Assembly: GCA_040755975.1 (NCBI GenBank)
Contig: JBFLZY010000050.1
Coordinates: 1 to 21,601 of the forward strand
Source: JAIMBK01 sp040755975
GTDB lineage: Bacteria > Bacillota > Desulfotomaculia > Desulfotomaculales > Nap2-2B
DNA: 21,601 nt
Direction of reading: 5' to 3'
In this document: positions 14,849-21,601 of the stretch, piece after piece
How the letters are laid out: every line of letters begins with the position of its first letter
Numbering within the stretch: position 1 is the first letter of the stretch
The notes under the pieces: model-generated
The model's database searches: none
Told to the model about the DNA's origin: nothing
Seen by the model: only the letters and a program-made list of their open reading frames with translations
Translations under genes and position numbers: made by a program

Positions 14849-14885
14849 ACTTACTTATCCGATGACCGACTTCCGACGACCGTTT

Positions 14886-17525
14886 TCAGCTGGCCGCCCG
14901 GCCGCAGCATTTTTTATATTTTCTGCCGCTGCCGCAGGGGCAGGGATCGTTACGGCCCACCTTGTTTTCTCTTTTTATCGGCTGCCGCGGTCCTTCGTCC
15001 TGGTAGCGGTTTTCGACCATTTGGCGCCTTTGTGGTTGGGGCGCCTGGACAATGTTCACCCGGTAAAGGTAACGTACTACATCGTCCTGGATGCTGGCGA
15101 TCATGTTCTGGAACATTTCATAGCTTTCAAATTTATATTCGATGAGCGGGTCTTTCTGGCCGTAGGCCCGTAAACCAATACCCTCGCGCAGCTGATCCAT
15201 TGCGTCCAGGTGATCCATCCACTTGTCGTCGACAATTTTTAAGAGCAAGACACGTTCCAACTCCCGCATCGTTTCGGGGCTTAGTTCCACTTCTCTTTTT
15301 TTGTAAGCCTGGTAAGCAAGCGCGAGCAACTCCTCTTTAATTTTTTGCCTGCCCGTTTCGGTAAAATCTGCGGGGTTCAGCTCGTGATTGGGCAAGAACA
15401 GTTCCCGGGCTGTTTTCAGCAGCGCCTCTAAGTCCCATTCTTCCTCGTGGACTCCTTCGGGACAATAGGTGTCTACCGTTCTCTCGACGACATCTTTAAT
15501 CATCTGCCGGATGATTTCCGGCAGGTTTTCGCCCGTCAGCACCTGACGGCGCTGGCGGTAGATCAGTTCTCGCTGCTGGTTGATCACGTCGTCGTACTGA
15601 AGGACGTGCTTGCGGATGTCGAAGTTCCGGTTCTCGACCCGCTTTTGGGCCGTTTCAATGGAGCGGGTGATCAGGTTGTGCTCGATGGGCATATCTTCGT
15701 CAATGCCCAGCCGGTCCATAATTCCGGCGATGTTGTCCGAACCGAAGAGACGCATCAAATCGTCTTCTAAGGAGCTGAAGAACTGGGTGGAACCCGGGTC
15801 TCCCTGCCGGCCGGCGCGGCCACGCAACTGGTTGTCGATCCGCCTGCTTTCGTGCCGTTCGGTACCGATAATGTGCAGGCCGCCCAGAGCGACCACTTTT
15901 TGGTGCTCATCGCTGGTAATTTTCTTATATTTGTCTAAAAATTCCCTGTAAAGTTTTGCATCCGGCTCCTCGGAATCCCCTTTATTTCCCTGGTTCTGGC
16001 CCTTCACCTCCGCCTGCGCCAGGAACTCCGGGTTGCCTCCCAGAAGAATATCCGTACCGCGGCCGGCCATGTTGGTGGCGATGGTCACCGCCCCCAGGCG
16101 GCCGGCCTGGGCCACAATTTCGGCCTCTTTGTCGTGGTACTTGGCGTTTAACACCTGGTGGGGGACGCCGCGTTTTTTCAACATCTGGCTTAAAATCTCC
16201 GACTTTTCAATGGAAATGGTACCCACCAATACCGGCTGGCCGGTGGCGTGGCGGCGGGTGATTTCCTCCACCACCGCCTTGAACTTGGCCCTTTCAGTTT
16301 TGTAAATAACGTCCGGCAGATCCCGGCGGATCATCGGCATGTTGGTGGGGATTACCACTACGTCCAGCTTGTATATTTTCCGGAACTCTTCTTCCTCGGT
16401 GGCGGCGGTGCCGGTCATGCCGGCCAGCTTCTCGTACATCCGGAAATAGTTTTGAAAAGTGATCGTCGCCAGCGTCTGGGACTCCCGCTCGATGCGCACC
16501 CCTTCCTTGGCTTCAATGGCCTGATGAAGCCCTTCACTGTAGCGGCGGCCGAACATAAGCCGGCCGGTAAATTCGTCCACGATGATGACCTGTCCGTCCT
16601 TGACCACGTAATCCCGGTCGCGCTTCATCAGCGCGTGCGCCTTTAAAGCCTGGTACAAGTGATGGGTCAGCTCAATGTGGCGGTCGTCGTAAAGGTTATC
16701 CACTTTGAGCATTTTTTCCACTTTTGCCACGCCTTCCTCGGTAAGCGCCACCGTATGCGCCTTTTCGTCTACGGTGTAGTCTTTGTCCCGCGTAAGGCGC
16801 GGGACCAAACGGGCAAAAGTGTAGTACAGATCGGTGGCTTTTTCGGCCTGCCCCGAAATAATCAGCGGCGTCCGGGCCTCGTCGATGAGGATGCTGTCGA
16901 CCTCGTCGACAATGGCGTAATGAAGTTCCCGCTGCACCAGCTGGTCGGGATGCAGGGCCATGTTGTCCCTTAAATAATCAAAGCCAAATTCGTTGTTGGT
17001 GCCGTAGGTGACGTCGGCGGCGTAGGCGCGCTTGCGCTCCGCAGTATCAAGCCCGTGGACGATCAGCCCCACCGAAAGCCCTAAAAATTTATAAATTCCG
17101 CCCATCCATTCACTATCCCGGCGGGCCAGATAATCGTTGACCGTAACCACGTGCACCCCGCGGCCTGTCAGGGCGTTTAAATATACGGGCAGCGTGGCCA
17201 CCAGCGTTTTTCCTTCGCCCGTCTTCATTTCGGCGATCCGGCCCTGGTGCAGGACGATGCCGCCCATCAACTGCACGTCGAAGTGGCGCATTTCCAGAAC
17301 CCGCCGGCTGACCTCCCGGACCACCGCAAAAGCTTCCGGAAGCAGTTCATCCAGCGTTTCTCCGCGCGCCAGGCGCTCTTTAAATTCCGGCGTTTTGGCC
17401 TGCAGGGCGGCGTCGCCAAGCGCCCTGACCTCCGGCTCCAGGGCGTTGATTTGCTGGACCACCCGCTCCAGGCGTTTGATCTCGCGCGCATTATCATCAA
17501 GTAAATTACGCAGCACCTTCAGCAT
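14886..17525 (-). CDS. secA: Protein translocase ATPase SecA
   Basis: SecA is the ATP-driven motor that pushes preproteins through SecYEG. At 879 residues it has the usual length and is complete. Visible are the Walker A motif GEGKT at 103-107, the DEVD Walker B box at 207-210 in AIVDEVDSILIDEARTPL, the preprotein cross-linking region after about 225, the second helicase lobe with TNMAGRGTDILLGG and LRGRAGRQGDPGSTQF, and the wing/scaffold segment GIGLRAYGQKDPLIEYK. The C-terminal zinc-binding SEC-C tail has Cys862, Cys864, Cys873 and Cys874, the site that contacts SecB or ribosomes in other species. ATG at 17525 follows GGCAGGTG. The gene has its own promoter at 17626-17654 and heads the minus-strand block; prfB follows after a 247-bp gap rich in palindromes. 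Confidence 0.98.
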   Translation of the reverse strand: MLKVLRNLLDDNAREIKRLERVVQQINALEPEVRALGDAALQAKTPEFKERLARGETLDELLPEAFAVVREVSRRVLEMRHFDVQLMGGIVLHQGRIAEMKTGEGKTLVATLPVYLNALTGRGVHVVTVNDYLARRDSEWMGGIYKFLGLSVGLIVHGLDTAERKRAYAADVTYGTNNEFGFDYLRDNMALHPDQLVQRELHYAIVDEVDSILIDEARTPLIISGQAEKATDLYYTFARLVPRLTRDKDYTVDEKAHTVALTEEGVAKVEKMLKVDNLYDDRHIELTHHLYQALKAHALMKRDRDYVVKDGQVIIVDEFTGRLMFGRRYSEGLHQAIEAKEGVRIERESQTLATITFQNYFRMYEKLAGMTGTAATEEEEFRKIYKLDVVVIPTNMPMIRRDLPDVIYKTERAKFKAVVEEITRRHATGQPVLVGTISIEKSEILSQMLKKRGVPHQVLNAKYHDKEAEIVAQAGRLGAVTIATNMAGRGTDILLGGNPEFLAQAEVKGQNQGNKGDSEEPDAKLYREFLDKYKKITSDEHQKVVALGGLHIIGTERHESRRIDNQLRGRAGRQGDPGSTQFFSSLEDDLMRLFGSDNIAGIMDRLGIDEDMPIEHNLITRSIETAQKRVENRNFDIRKHVLQYDDVINQQRELIYRQRRQVLTGENLPEIIRQMIKDVVERTVDTYCPEGVHEEEWDLEALLKTARELFLPNHELNPADFTETGRQKIKEELLALAYQAYKKREVELSPETMRELERVLLLKIVDDKWMDHLDAMDQLREGIGLRAYGQKDPLIEYKFESYEMFQNMIASIQDDVVRYLYRVNIVQAPQPQRRQMVENRYQDEGPRQPIKRENKVGRNDPCPCGSGRKYKKCCGRAAS

Positions 17526-17625
17526 AAAATCACCTGCCTGTGTGAAGAGAAATCCGTTTTCAAGAACTGCCTAAAGCAAGCTTTGTTGGGTAAAAAAGCA
17601 GTTATTGCACCTTTTCGCAAGATTA

Positions 17626-17654
17626 ATTGTAACACTTGTTTTGGAAAGTTACAA
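17626..17654 (-). promoter_or_regulatory. Predicted secA promoter
   Basis: On the minus strand TTGTAA (17654-17649), a 17-base spacer and TACAAT (17631-17626) lie about 100 bases before secA. The spacing is ideal and both boxes are near consensus. The rest of the 300-bp secA-ssrA gap holds the ssrA promoter and nothing else I can identify. Confidence 0.65.
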
Positions 17655-17763
17655 GTGCCGCGCTTGAAAGGGCGTTGCAGCCGGAAAATAATTGTTTGGA
17701 TGATCGCCAAGGGCCTCAGGGGAAAGAAATTTGGCGCGGTAAAAAACAGAAATTTGGCGGTTA

Positions 17764-17792
17764 TTGACCTCGTTTTTCGGCTATGGTATAAT
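17764..17792 (+). promoter_or_regulatory. Predicted ssrA (tmRNA) promoter
   Basis: TTGACC (17764-17769), a 17-base spacer and a perfect TATAAT (17787-17792) lie about 35 bases before the mature tmRNA 5' end. This leaves a short 5' leader to be trimmed by RNase P. Confidence 0.85.
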
Positions 17793-17826
17793 TTCAACAG
17801 GCTGTTTTATTTGTAATTTTAAAAAC

Positions 17827-18179
17827 GGGGGCGAAATGGTTTCGACGGAGGATAAGATGGCAGAAGAAGCGAGCCGGGGTTCCATCAGCCCGGAAAACGG
17901 TGGAAAAAATATAACTGCCAACGAAAGATACGCTCTGGCTGCTTAATTAAAGCGGCCCATCCTGCTTGCGCCGGCCCGTGGTGCAAGTAAGGGTGTCACC
18001 CCGACGGGCTGGCTGCCGGGCCAATTCTCGGAGGTCTGCGCGGGACAACAATCGAGATAGCGCTGCAATAGCCTGGCTGTGGGCGCTTGCAGGGCGAAGG
18101 CCAAAGCACAGCCTGCGCTCGGAGAAGCTTCTGTGGTCTGTCTTTCGGACGGTGGGTTCGACTCCCCCCGCCTCCACCA
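17827..18179 (+). ncRNA. ssrA: tmRNA (ssrA)
   Basis: tmRNA rescues stalled ribosomes with SmpB and tags the peptide for proteolysis. The 5' end GGGGGCGAAATGGTTTCGAC and the 3' end, with T arm GGTTCGACTCC and encoded CCA (18177-18179), form the tRNA-like domain. The acceptor stem pairs GGGGGCG with CGCCTCC. Its length of 353 nt is normal. The tag frame resumes at GCC (17917) and encodes ANERYALAA, stopping at TAA 17944-17946; the ALAA end is the usual protease signal. Pseudoknot stems such as CACCCCGACGGGCTGGCTGCC are present downstream. The tag is rather short at nine residues. Confidence 0.97.
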
Positions 18180-18217
18180 AGCCTTTTTAAGCATAATTTT
18201 CCACACTATTTTTAGGC

Positions 18218-18257
18218 GACGAGGTACTGACAGGCTTTCCTCGTCATCTTCATTTTT
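18218..18257 (+). terminator. Possible terminator after ssrA
   Basis: GACGAGG (18218-18224) pairs with CCTCGTC (18239-18245) around a 14-base loop, followed by ATCTTCATTTTT. The loop is long and the T tract delayed, so this is a weak call. No better terminator was seen before the nuclease gene. Confidence 0.4.
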
Positions 18258-18288
18258 AAAACGGTTTATTGGCGGGGGTGGCGGTGTT

Positions 18289-18837
18289 TTGTCCAAAGCC
18301 GGGAGAAAAGCACTTTGTTTGCTGTCTTTGTCTTTGCTTGCCTGCCTGTTGGTCCATCTTGCCGGTTGCCGGGGCTCGCCGCAACGGGAAGCAGCGCCGC
18401 CTTTCCCGGAAAAAATCTTCCCTGTTTATGTAACCGGGGTGGTGGACGGGGATACGATTCACGTACGGCTTAAAGACGGCCGGGAGGAGAAAGTTCGCTT
18501 GATCGGGGTGGATACTCCGGAAAGCACGCGGGAGGTAGAACCGTACGGCAAAGAAGCCTCTGCCTACACCAAAAAGCGGCTGCAGAAAAAAACCGTTTAC
18601 CTGGAACTGGACGTAGGGGAGCGGGATAAGTACGGCCGGCTCCTGGCTTACGTCTGGCTTTCCCGCCCCAAAAAAGAAAGTGCGGGCGAAGTGCGGGCGA
18701 AGATGTTTAATGCGGAACTCCTGCTCAACGGCTACGCGCAGGTGCTGACGGTATCGCCGAATGTAAAATACGCCGAACTTTTCACCGGTTTCCAACGGGA
18801 AGCGCGGGAAAAGAAAAAAGGCCTGTGGGGTCTTTAA
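18289..18837 (+). CDS. Thermonuclease-family lipoprotein (staphylococcal nuclease fold)
   Basis: This is a predicted exported, lipid-anchored nuclease of about 182 residues. A signal peptide with KAGRKALCLLSLSLLACLL ends in the lipobox HLAGC, giving lipidated Cys27. The SNase domain (about 45-182) shows VVDGDTIHVRL, the catalytic-Arg segment VRLIGVDTPES, the Glu-bearing REVEPYGKEA and the second Arg in DKYGRLLAYVWL. KGLWGL closes the domain. TTG at 18289 is the most plausible start because it gives a normal signal peptide; an earlier ATG at 18079 lies inside tmRNA. GGGGGTGGCGG is just upstream. The role may be nucleic-acid scavenging, but the neighbours do not say. Confidence 0.85.
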   Translation: MSKAGRKALCLLSLSLLACLLVHLAGCRGSPQREAAPPFPEKIFPVYVTGVVDGDTIHVRLKDGREEKVRLIGVDTPESTREVEPYGKEASAYTKKRLQKKTVYLELDVGERDKYGRLLAYVWLSRPKKESAGEVRAKMFNAELLLNGYAQVLTVSPNVKYAELFTGFQREAREKKKGLWGL

Positions 18838-18956
18838 GCCTACCAAAAAAACGCATTGAACCACCAGGAAAATGTTATACTAAAACCGTATTTCTTTACA
18901 GTGAACCAAAACATTTTTATCCAGATTTAAAACAAAAGGAAAAGGGGTGATGAGTT

Positions 18957-20372
18957 ATGCGCGTGCTGCTTATTCAACCGCGGCCAAGAAACGCTTTAGG
19001 TTTTAAGAATGTCATTTGTACGGAACCTCTGGGTTTGGAGATTGTGGCGGCGGCTTTAAATGAACACGAGGTTAAGCTGATCGATTTGTTGGACGGTTCT
19101 TTGCCGCTGGCGGAAATTCAGGAGTTTGCCCCGGCAGCGGTGGGGATCAGTTGTTCTTTTACGGTTGACACGTACGCGGTAATCGCCATTGCTCAAGCAC
19201 TCAGGCGAGTCCTTAAAGAAGTATTCATTTTTACGGGTGGGCACCACGCTTCGCTTAATTATGCCGACTTTTTCGATCCGGCGATCGATGCGATTGTGAT
19301 TGGCGAAGGGGAGACGACCACCCCTGAACTGATTGCCGCTTTGGAAGGCGGGGGAGAGCTTACCAGGGTAGCCGGCCTGGTCCTGAACCTCCCTGACGGC
19401 CAGTTGTTTACCGGCACCCGCGAACTAGTCCCCTTGCTTGACAGCGTTCCCTTTCCGGATCGTTCCCGTCCGGAAAATTTGAAGGGTCGTTATTACCTTG
19501 GTTTTCGCCGGCCGGTGATCACCGTCGAGACTTCTCGGGGATGTCCTTACCGCTGCAATTTTTGCAGCGTATGGCGTTTTCACCGGAAGAAGTTTCGCTC
19601 CCAGTCGGCCGAGCGGGTCATTGAGGAACTGTCCCGCCTCCCCGAAGGCGACGTTTTGTTTACCGACGACAATTTCCTGGCCAATATCTCCCGGGCCAGC
19701 CGGATAGCGGACTTGATCAAAAGCCGGCGCCTGCCTTTGCGCCGGTATATTTTCCAGGCCCGCAGCGATAGCATCGTCAACCACCCCGATATTGTCCGGC
19801 AGTGGAAGGAAGTAGGCCTGGACCAGGTTTTTATCGGCTTTGAAAAAATCGACCAGGAGGGGATGGAGCAAATCAACAAGCAGAACACCGTAGAAAACAA
19901 CGAGAAAGCCCTAACATTCCTCCGCGCGCTGAATATCGGCGTCTACGCCTCATTCATCGTGGATCCGGAATTTACTAAAAGAGAGTTTACAAAACTAAAA
20001 AACTACATCAAAAGATTAAAAATAGCCCAGCCTTATTTCACTGTTTTAACCCCCCTGCCGGGAACCGAACTGTTTGAGAATGTGCGCGAACGGATCGTCT
20101 CTTTAAACTACGAATTTTTTGATTTCCTGCATGCCGTTTTACCCACCAGGCTTTCCCTGGCGGAATTCTATAAGGAGTTCACCGGACTGTACCGGGCGGC
20201 ATATCTACGGCCGTACCACATCTGGCAAACCACGGGCTGGATAATCAAACGCTTGCTGCGCGGCCAGGTTTCTTTCGGGCATTTAAGGAGGTTATGGTGG
20301 GGAGCAAGGTTGACGGCCAATCCAAAGGCCTACCTGGCCGGGTTGGAAGCGGCTTTTTCCCGGACCAGGTAA
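18957..20372 (+). CDS. B12-binding-domain radical SAM protein, unassigned function
   Basis: This class B radical SAM protein has 471 residues. The N-terminal half (about 1-135) is a cobalamin-binding-type Rossmann domain (MRVLLIQPRPRN, HEVKLIDLLDG, VGISCSFTVDTYAVI, FTGGHHASLN, IDAIVIGEGETT). The radical SAM domain holds the cluster motif C196-P-Y-R-C200-N-F-C203, followed by FRSQSAERVIEEL and VLFTDDNFLANISRASRIADL. The C-terminal region (about 390-471) is helical with RAAYLRPYHIWQTTGWIIK. The layout resembles hopanoid and lipid-modifying radical SAM methylases, but no such pathway genes are near, so I give no substrate. ATG at 18957 follows AAAAGGGGTGATGAG. The N-terminal domain lacks an obvious DxHxxG cobalamin motif, as is common in this class. 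Confidence 0.85.
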   Translation: MRVLLIQPRPRNALGFKNVICTEPLGLEIVAAALNEHEVKLIDLLDGSLPLAEIQEFAPAAVGISCSFTVDTYAVIAIAQALRRVLKEVFIFTGGHHASLNYADFFDPAIDAIVIGEGETTTPELIAALEGGGELTRVAGLVLNLPDGQLFTGTRELVPLLDSVPFPDRSRPENLKGRYYLGFRRPVITVETSRGCPYRCNFCSVWRFHRKKFRSQSAERVIEELSRLPEGDVLFTDDNFLANISRASRIADLIKSRRLPLRRYIFQARSDSIVNHPDIVRQWKEVGLDQVFIGFEKIDQEGMEQINKQNTVENNEKALTFLRALNIGVYASFIVDPEFTKREFTKLKNYIKRLKIAQPYFTVLTPLPGTELFENVRERIVSLNYEFFDFLHAVLPTRLSLAEFYKEFTGLYRAAYLRPYHIWQTTGWIIKRLLRGQVSFGHLRRLWWGARLTANPKAYLAGLEAAFSRTR

Positions 20373-20379
20373 GTTTAGC

Positions 20380-20408
20380 TTGTGAAAGTGCACTATGCAT
20401 GGTATATT
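20380..20408 (+). promoter_or_regulatory. Predicted promoter of the CoA-binding protein gene
   Basis: TTGTGA (20380-20385), a 17-base spacer and TATATT (20403-20408) start right after the radical SAM stop codon and lie 34 bases before the GTG start. Confidence 0.55.
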
Positions 20409-20442
20409 AATTTTAAATTAAAGATGGGGGTGTTTTCGTCAG

Positions 20443-20859
20443 GTGTTTCAAAATCCAGATGACCGGGAGATTAAGGATTTGCTGACGAAAAATAAAACTA
20501 TCGCGGTAGTGGGCCTCTCCGATAAACCGGAGCGGGACAGCTACCGGGTTGCGCAATACATGCAGGAAAAAGGGTACCGCATCATCCCCGTCAATCCCCG
20601 GCTTAAGGAAGTGCTGGGGGAGAAAGCTTACCCCGACCTGACTTCCCTTCCGGGGCCGGTGGATATTGTGAATGTTTTCCGGCGCAGCGAAGAGGTGCCG
20701 GGAGTGGTCAAAGACGCACTCGCCGCGAAGCCTGCGGTCATCTGGCTGCAATTGGGCGTTGTTAATGAAGAAGCCGCCCTTTTCGCGCAAAGCCAGGGGG
20801 TGCAGGTGGTTATGGACCGCTGTATTAAGATCGAGCATGCTCGTTTGCTAGGCAGTTAA
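20443..20859 (+). CDS. CoA-binding domain protein (YccU/YneT family)
   Basis: This is a small cytoplasmic Rossmann-fold protein of 138 residues with one CoA-binding domain. TIAVVGLSDKPERDSYRVAQ near 22 is the nucleotide-binding loop, followed by YRIIPVNPRLKEVLGEKAYP and, near the end, VIWLQLGVVNEEAALFA and VVMDRCIKIEHARLL. The length and layout match YneT of B. subtilis. Family members bind CoA, but the physiological role is not settled. The start is GTG at 20443 (MFQNPDDREIKDLL after initiator Met), matching the family N-terminus, with GGGGGTG upstream. trmL follows after 42 bases and is probably cotranscribed. Confidence 0.9.
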   Translation: MFQNPDDREIKDLLTKNKTIAVVGLSDKPERDSYRVAQYMQEKGYRIIPVNPRLKEVLGEKAYPDLTSLPGPVDIVNVFRRSEEVPGVVKDALAAKPAVIWLQLGVVNEEAALFAQSQGVQVVMDRCIKIEHARLLGS

Positions 20860-20901
20860 CGAAGGGTAAGTCCGGACCCGGGCAAAAACAGGGGAAGAGC
20901 C

Positions 20902-21360
20902 GTGCACGTTGTTCTTGTGGAGCCGGAAATCCCGGCAAATACCGGAAATATCGCCCGTACCTGCGCAGCCACCGGCACTGTTCTACACCTGGTGCGCCCC
21001 TTGGGTTTTTCTACGGAGGATAAATATCTTAAGCGGGCGGGACTGGACTACTGGCATTTGGTGGAAATCAGGTATTACAACAGTTTTGCGGAGGTGGAAA
21101 AAAAATATCCGGAACACAAGTTCTTTTTTGTTTCCACCAAAGGCGCCCGCCTCTACACGGAAGTTAAATATCCGCAGGACGTTTTTTTGGTTTTTGGCAA
21201 GGAAACCCAGGGCTTGCCCGGGGAATTGCTGGCGGCGAACACAGATAGATGCATTCGCATCCCCATGATCAACCAGGCCCGTTCCCTGAATCTGGCCAAC
21301 GCGGTGGCTATCGTTTTATACGAGGCTTTGCGGCAGCAAAACTTCCCCGGGCTCGGTTAA
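20902..21360 (+). CDS. trmL: tRNA (cytidine/uridine-34 2'-O)-methyltransferase TrmL
   Basis: TrmL is a SPOUT-class enzyme that methylates the 2'-OH of the wobble base 34 in certain leucine tRNAs, using SAM. The 152-residue protein is full length. It has MHVVLVEPEIPANTGNIART at the start, RPLGFSTEDKYLKRAGLDYW, and the trefoil-knot SAM-binding motifs LVFGKETQGLP near 96 and IPMINQARSLNLANAVAIVL near 120. GTG at 20902 with GGGGAAGAG upstream begins exactly at the family N-terminus. It follows the CoA-binding gene by 42 bases. The downstream stretch is the structured repeat. Confidence 0.94.
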   Translation: MHVVLVEPEIPANTGNIARTCAATGTVLHLVRPLGFSTEDKYLKRAGLDYWHLVEIRYYNSFAEVEKKYPEHKFFFVSTKGARLYTEVKYPQDVFLVFGKETQGLPGELLAANTDRCIRIPMINQARSLNLANAVAIVLYEALRQQNFPGLG

Positions 21361-21427
21361 TCCAGCCCACCATCCGGCAGGAAAGTCCGGTCCGGGGGTA
21401 TTTATAACCAGGGCAATTACTTATAGC

Positions 21428-21601
21428 AGTAGACCCCATGCCGCTTTTGCGGCACCAACAGGGGATGAAAACTTCCGGCCCGCCGTCCGATTTGCCGGGA
21501 GCGACATATGCGTAGGGCCGGTAACGAGACACGGCGCAGGTGAGGTCAGCGAACCGGCAGCGCGAATCGCGCAGTTAACAGGGTGCGAAAAGAGCATCGG
21601 C
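21428..21601 (+). repeat. Structured repeat, copy 2 (runs off the window)
   Basis: The plus-strand sequence from AGACCCCATGCCGC to the window end matches the minus strand of 607-432, with the last 75 bases identical. This copy keeps better hairpins. TGCCGC-TTTT-GCGGCA sits inside a CCCC/GGGG closing pair, a CCGGCCC/GGGCCGG stem spans about 40 bases, and GCGC(GAATC)GCGC lies near the end. Bases 21361-21427 after trmL hold nothing I can identify apart from weak similarity to the upstream flank of copy 1 from about 21405. Confidence 0.75.

Noticed and set aside
17848..17862. GATGGCAGAAGA in tmRNA also occurs in the prfB leader repeat.
   Set aside because: The match is only 12 bases, with no extension on either side and in a different structural context, so chance is adequate.
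18079..18288. Upstream extension of the nuclease frame from an ATG at 18079.
   Set aside because: It lies inside the mature tmRNA. The TTG at 18289 gives a normal lipoprotein signal peptide.
18838..18956. TTGAAC and TATACT before the radical SAM gene as a promoter.
   Set aside because: The spacer is only 14 bases, too short for a standard sigma-A promoter.
21376..21392. AGGAAAGTCCGG resembles the conserved start of RNase P RNA.
   Set aside because: The following sequence does not match the RNase P RNA core, and no matching 3' half is seen before the window end.
1..21601. CRISPR array, prophage or complete insertion sequence.
   Set aside because: No regularly spaced short direct repeats, integrase, transposase or phage structural genes were seen on either strand.

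Overview
The window looks like a chromosomal stretch from a spore-forming, low-to-moderate GC Clostridia-type Firmicute, most likely a Peptococcaceae relative (Pelotomaculum/Desulfotomaculum-like). This assignment is an inference from gene content: a SpoVD/PBP2B-like transpeptidase with PASTA domains, a KhtTU potassium/proton antiporter, a split transketolase, a long-form hibernation factor, a YitT protein, and AGGAGG-type ribosome sites with many TTG and GTG starts. No species call is possible from the sequence alone.

Layout. 1-218 is the tail of a DUF3842 gene. 219-828 is a 610-bp gene-free stretch filled by a structured repeat on the minus strand. 829-3580 (+) holds a histidine phosphatase and a class B penicillin-binding protein. 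3635-4654 (-) is a GNAT-type protein. 4778-5586 (+) holds a cold-shock protein and the hibernation factor. 5679-5770 (-) is an unusual tRNA with selenocysteine-tRNA architecture but a GCA (Cys) anticodon. 5892-7031 (+) is an acyl-CoA dehydrogenase ending in a strong terminator. 7244-8362 (+) is an HD-GYP gene broken by three indels. 8368-17525 (-) is a long co-directional block whose transcription order is secA, prfB, yitT, transketolase N, transketolase C, khtT, khtU, smpB. Divergent from secA is the tmRNA gene ssrA (17827-18179, +). It is followed by a lipoprotein nuclease, a B12-binding radical SAM protein, a CoA-binding protein and trmL. The window ends inside a second copy of the structured repeat, inverted relative to the first.

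How the genes fit together. Much of the window concerns translation and its quality control: tmRNA and SmpB (ribosome rescue), RF2 with its programmed frameshift, HPF (ribosome hibernation), the cold-shock protein, TrmL (wobble methylation) and the odd tRNA. SecA, the PBP, YitT and KhtTU are envelope or transport functions. Transketolase and the acyl-CoA dehydrogenase are metabolic.

The least expected signals are four: the SelC-like tRNA with a Cys anticodon; the large inverted structured repeat at both window edges; a ~75-nt leader, including the Shine-Dalgarno, shared by the unrelated genes prfB and transketolase C; and a run of four different palindromes between prfB and secA. No CRISPR array, prophage or transposase gene was seen.
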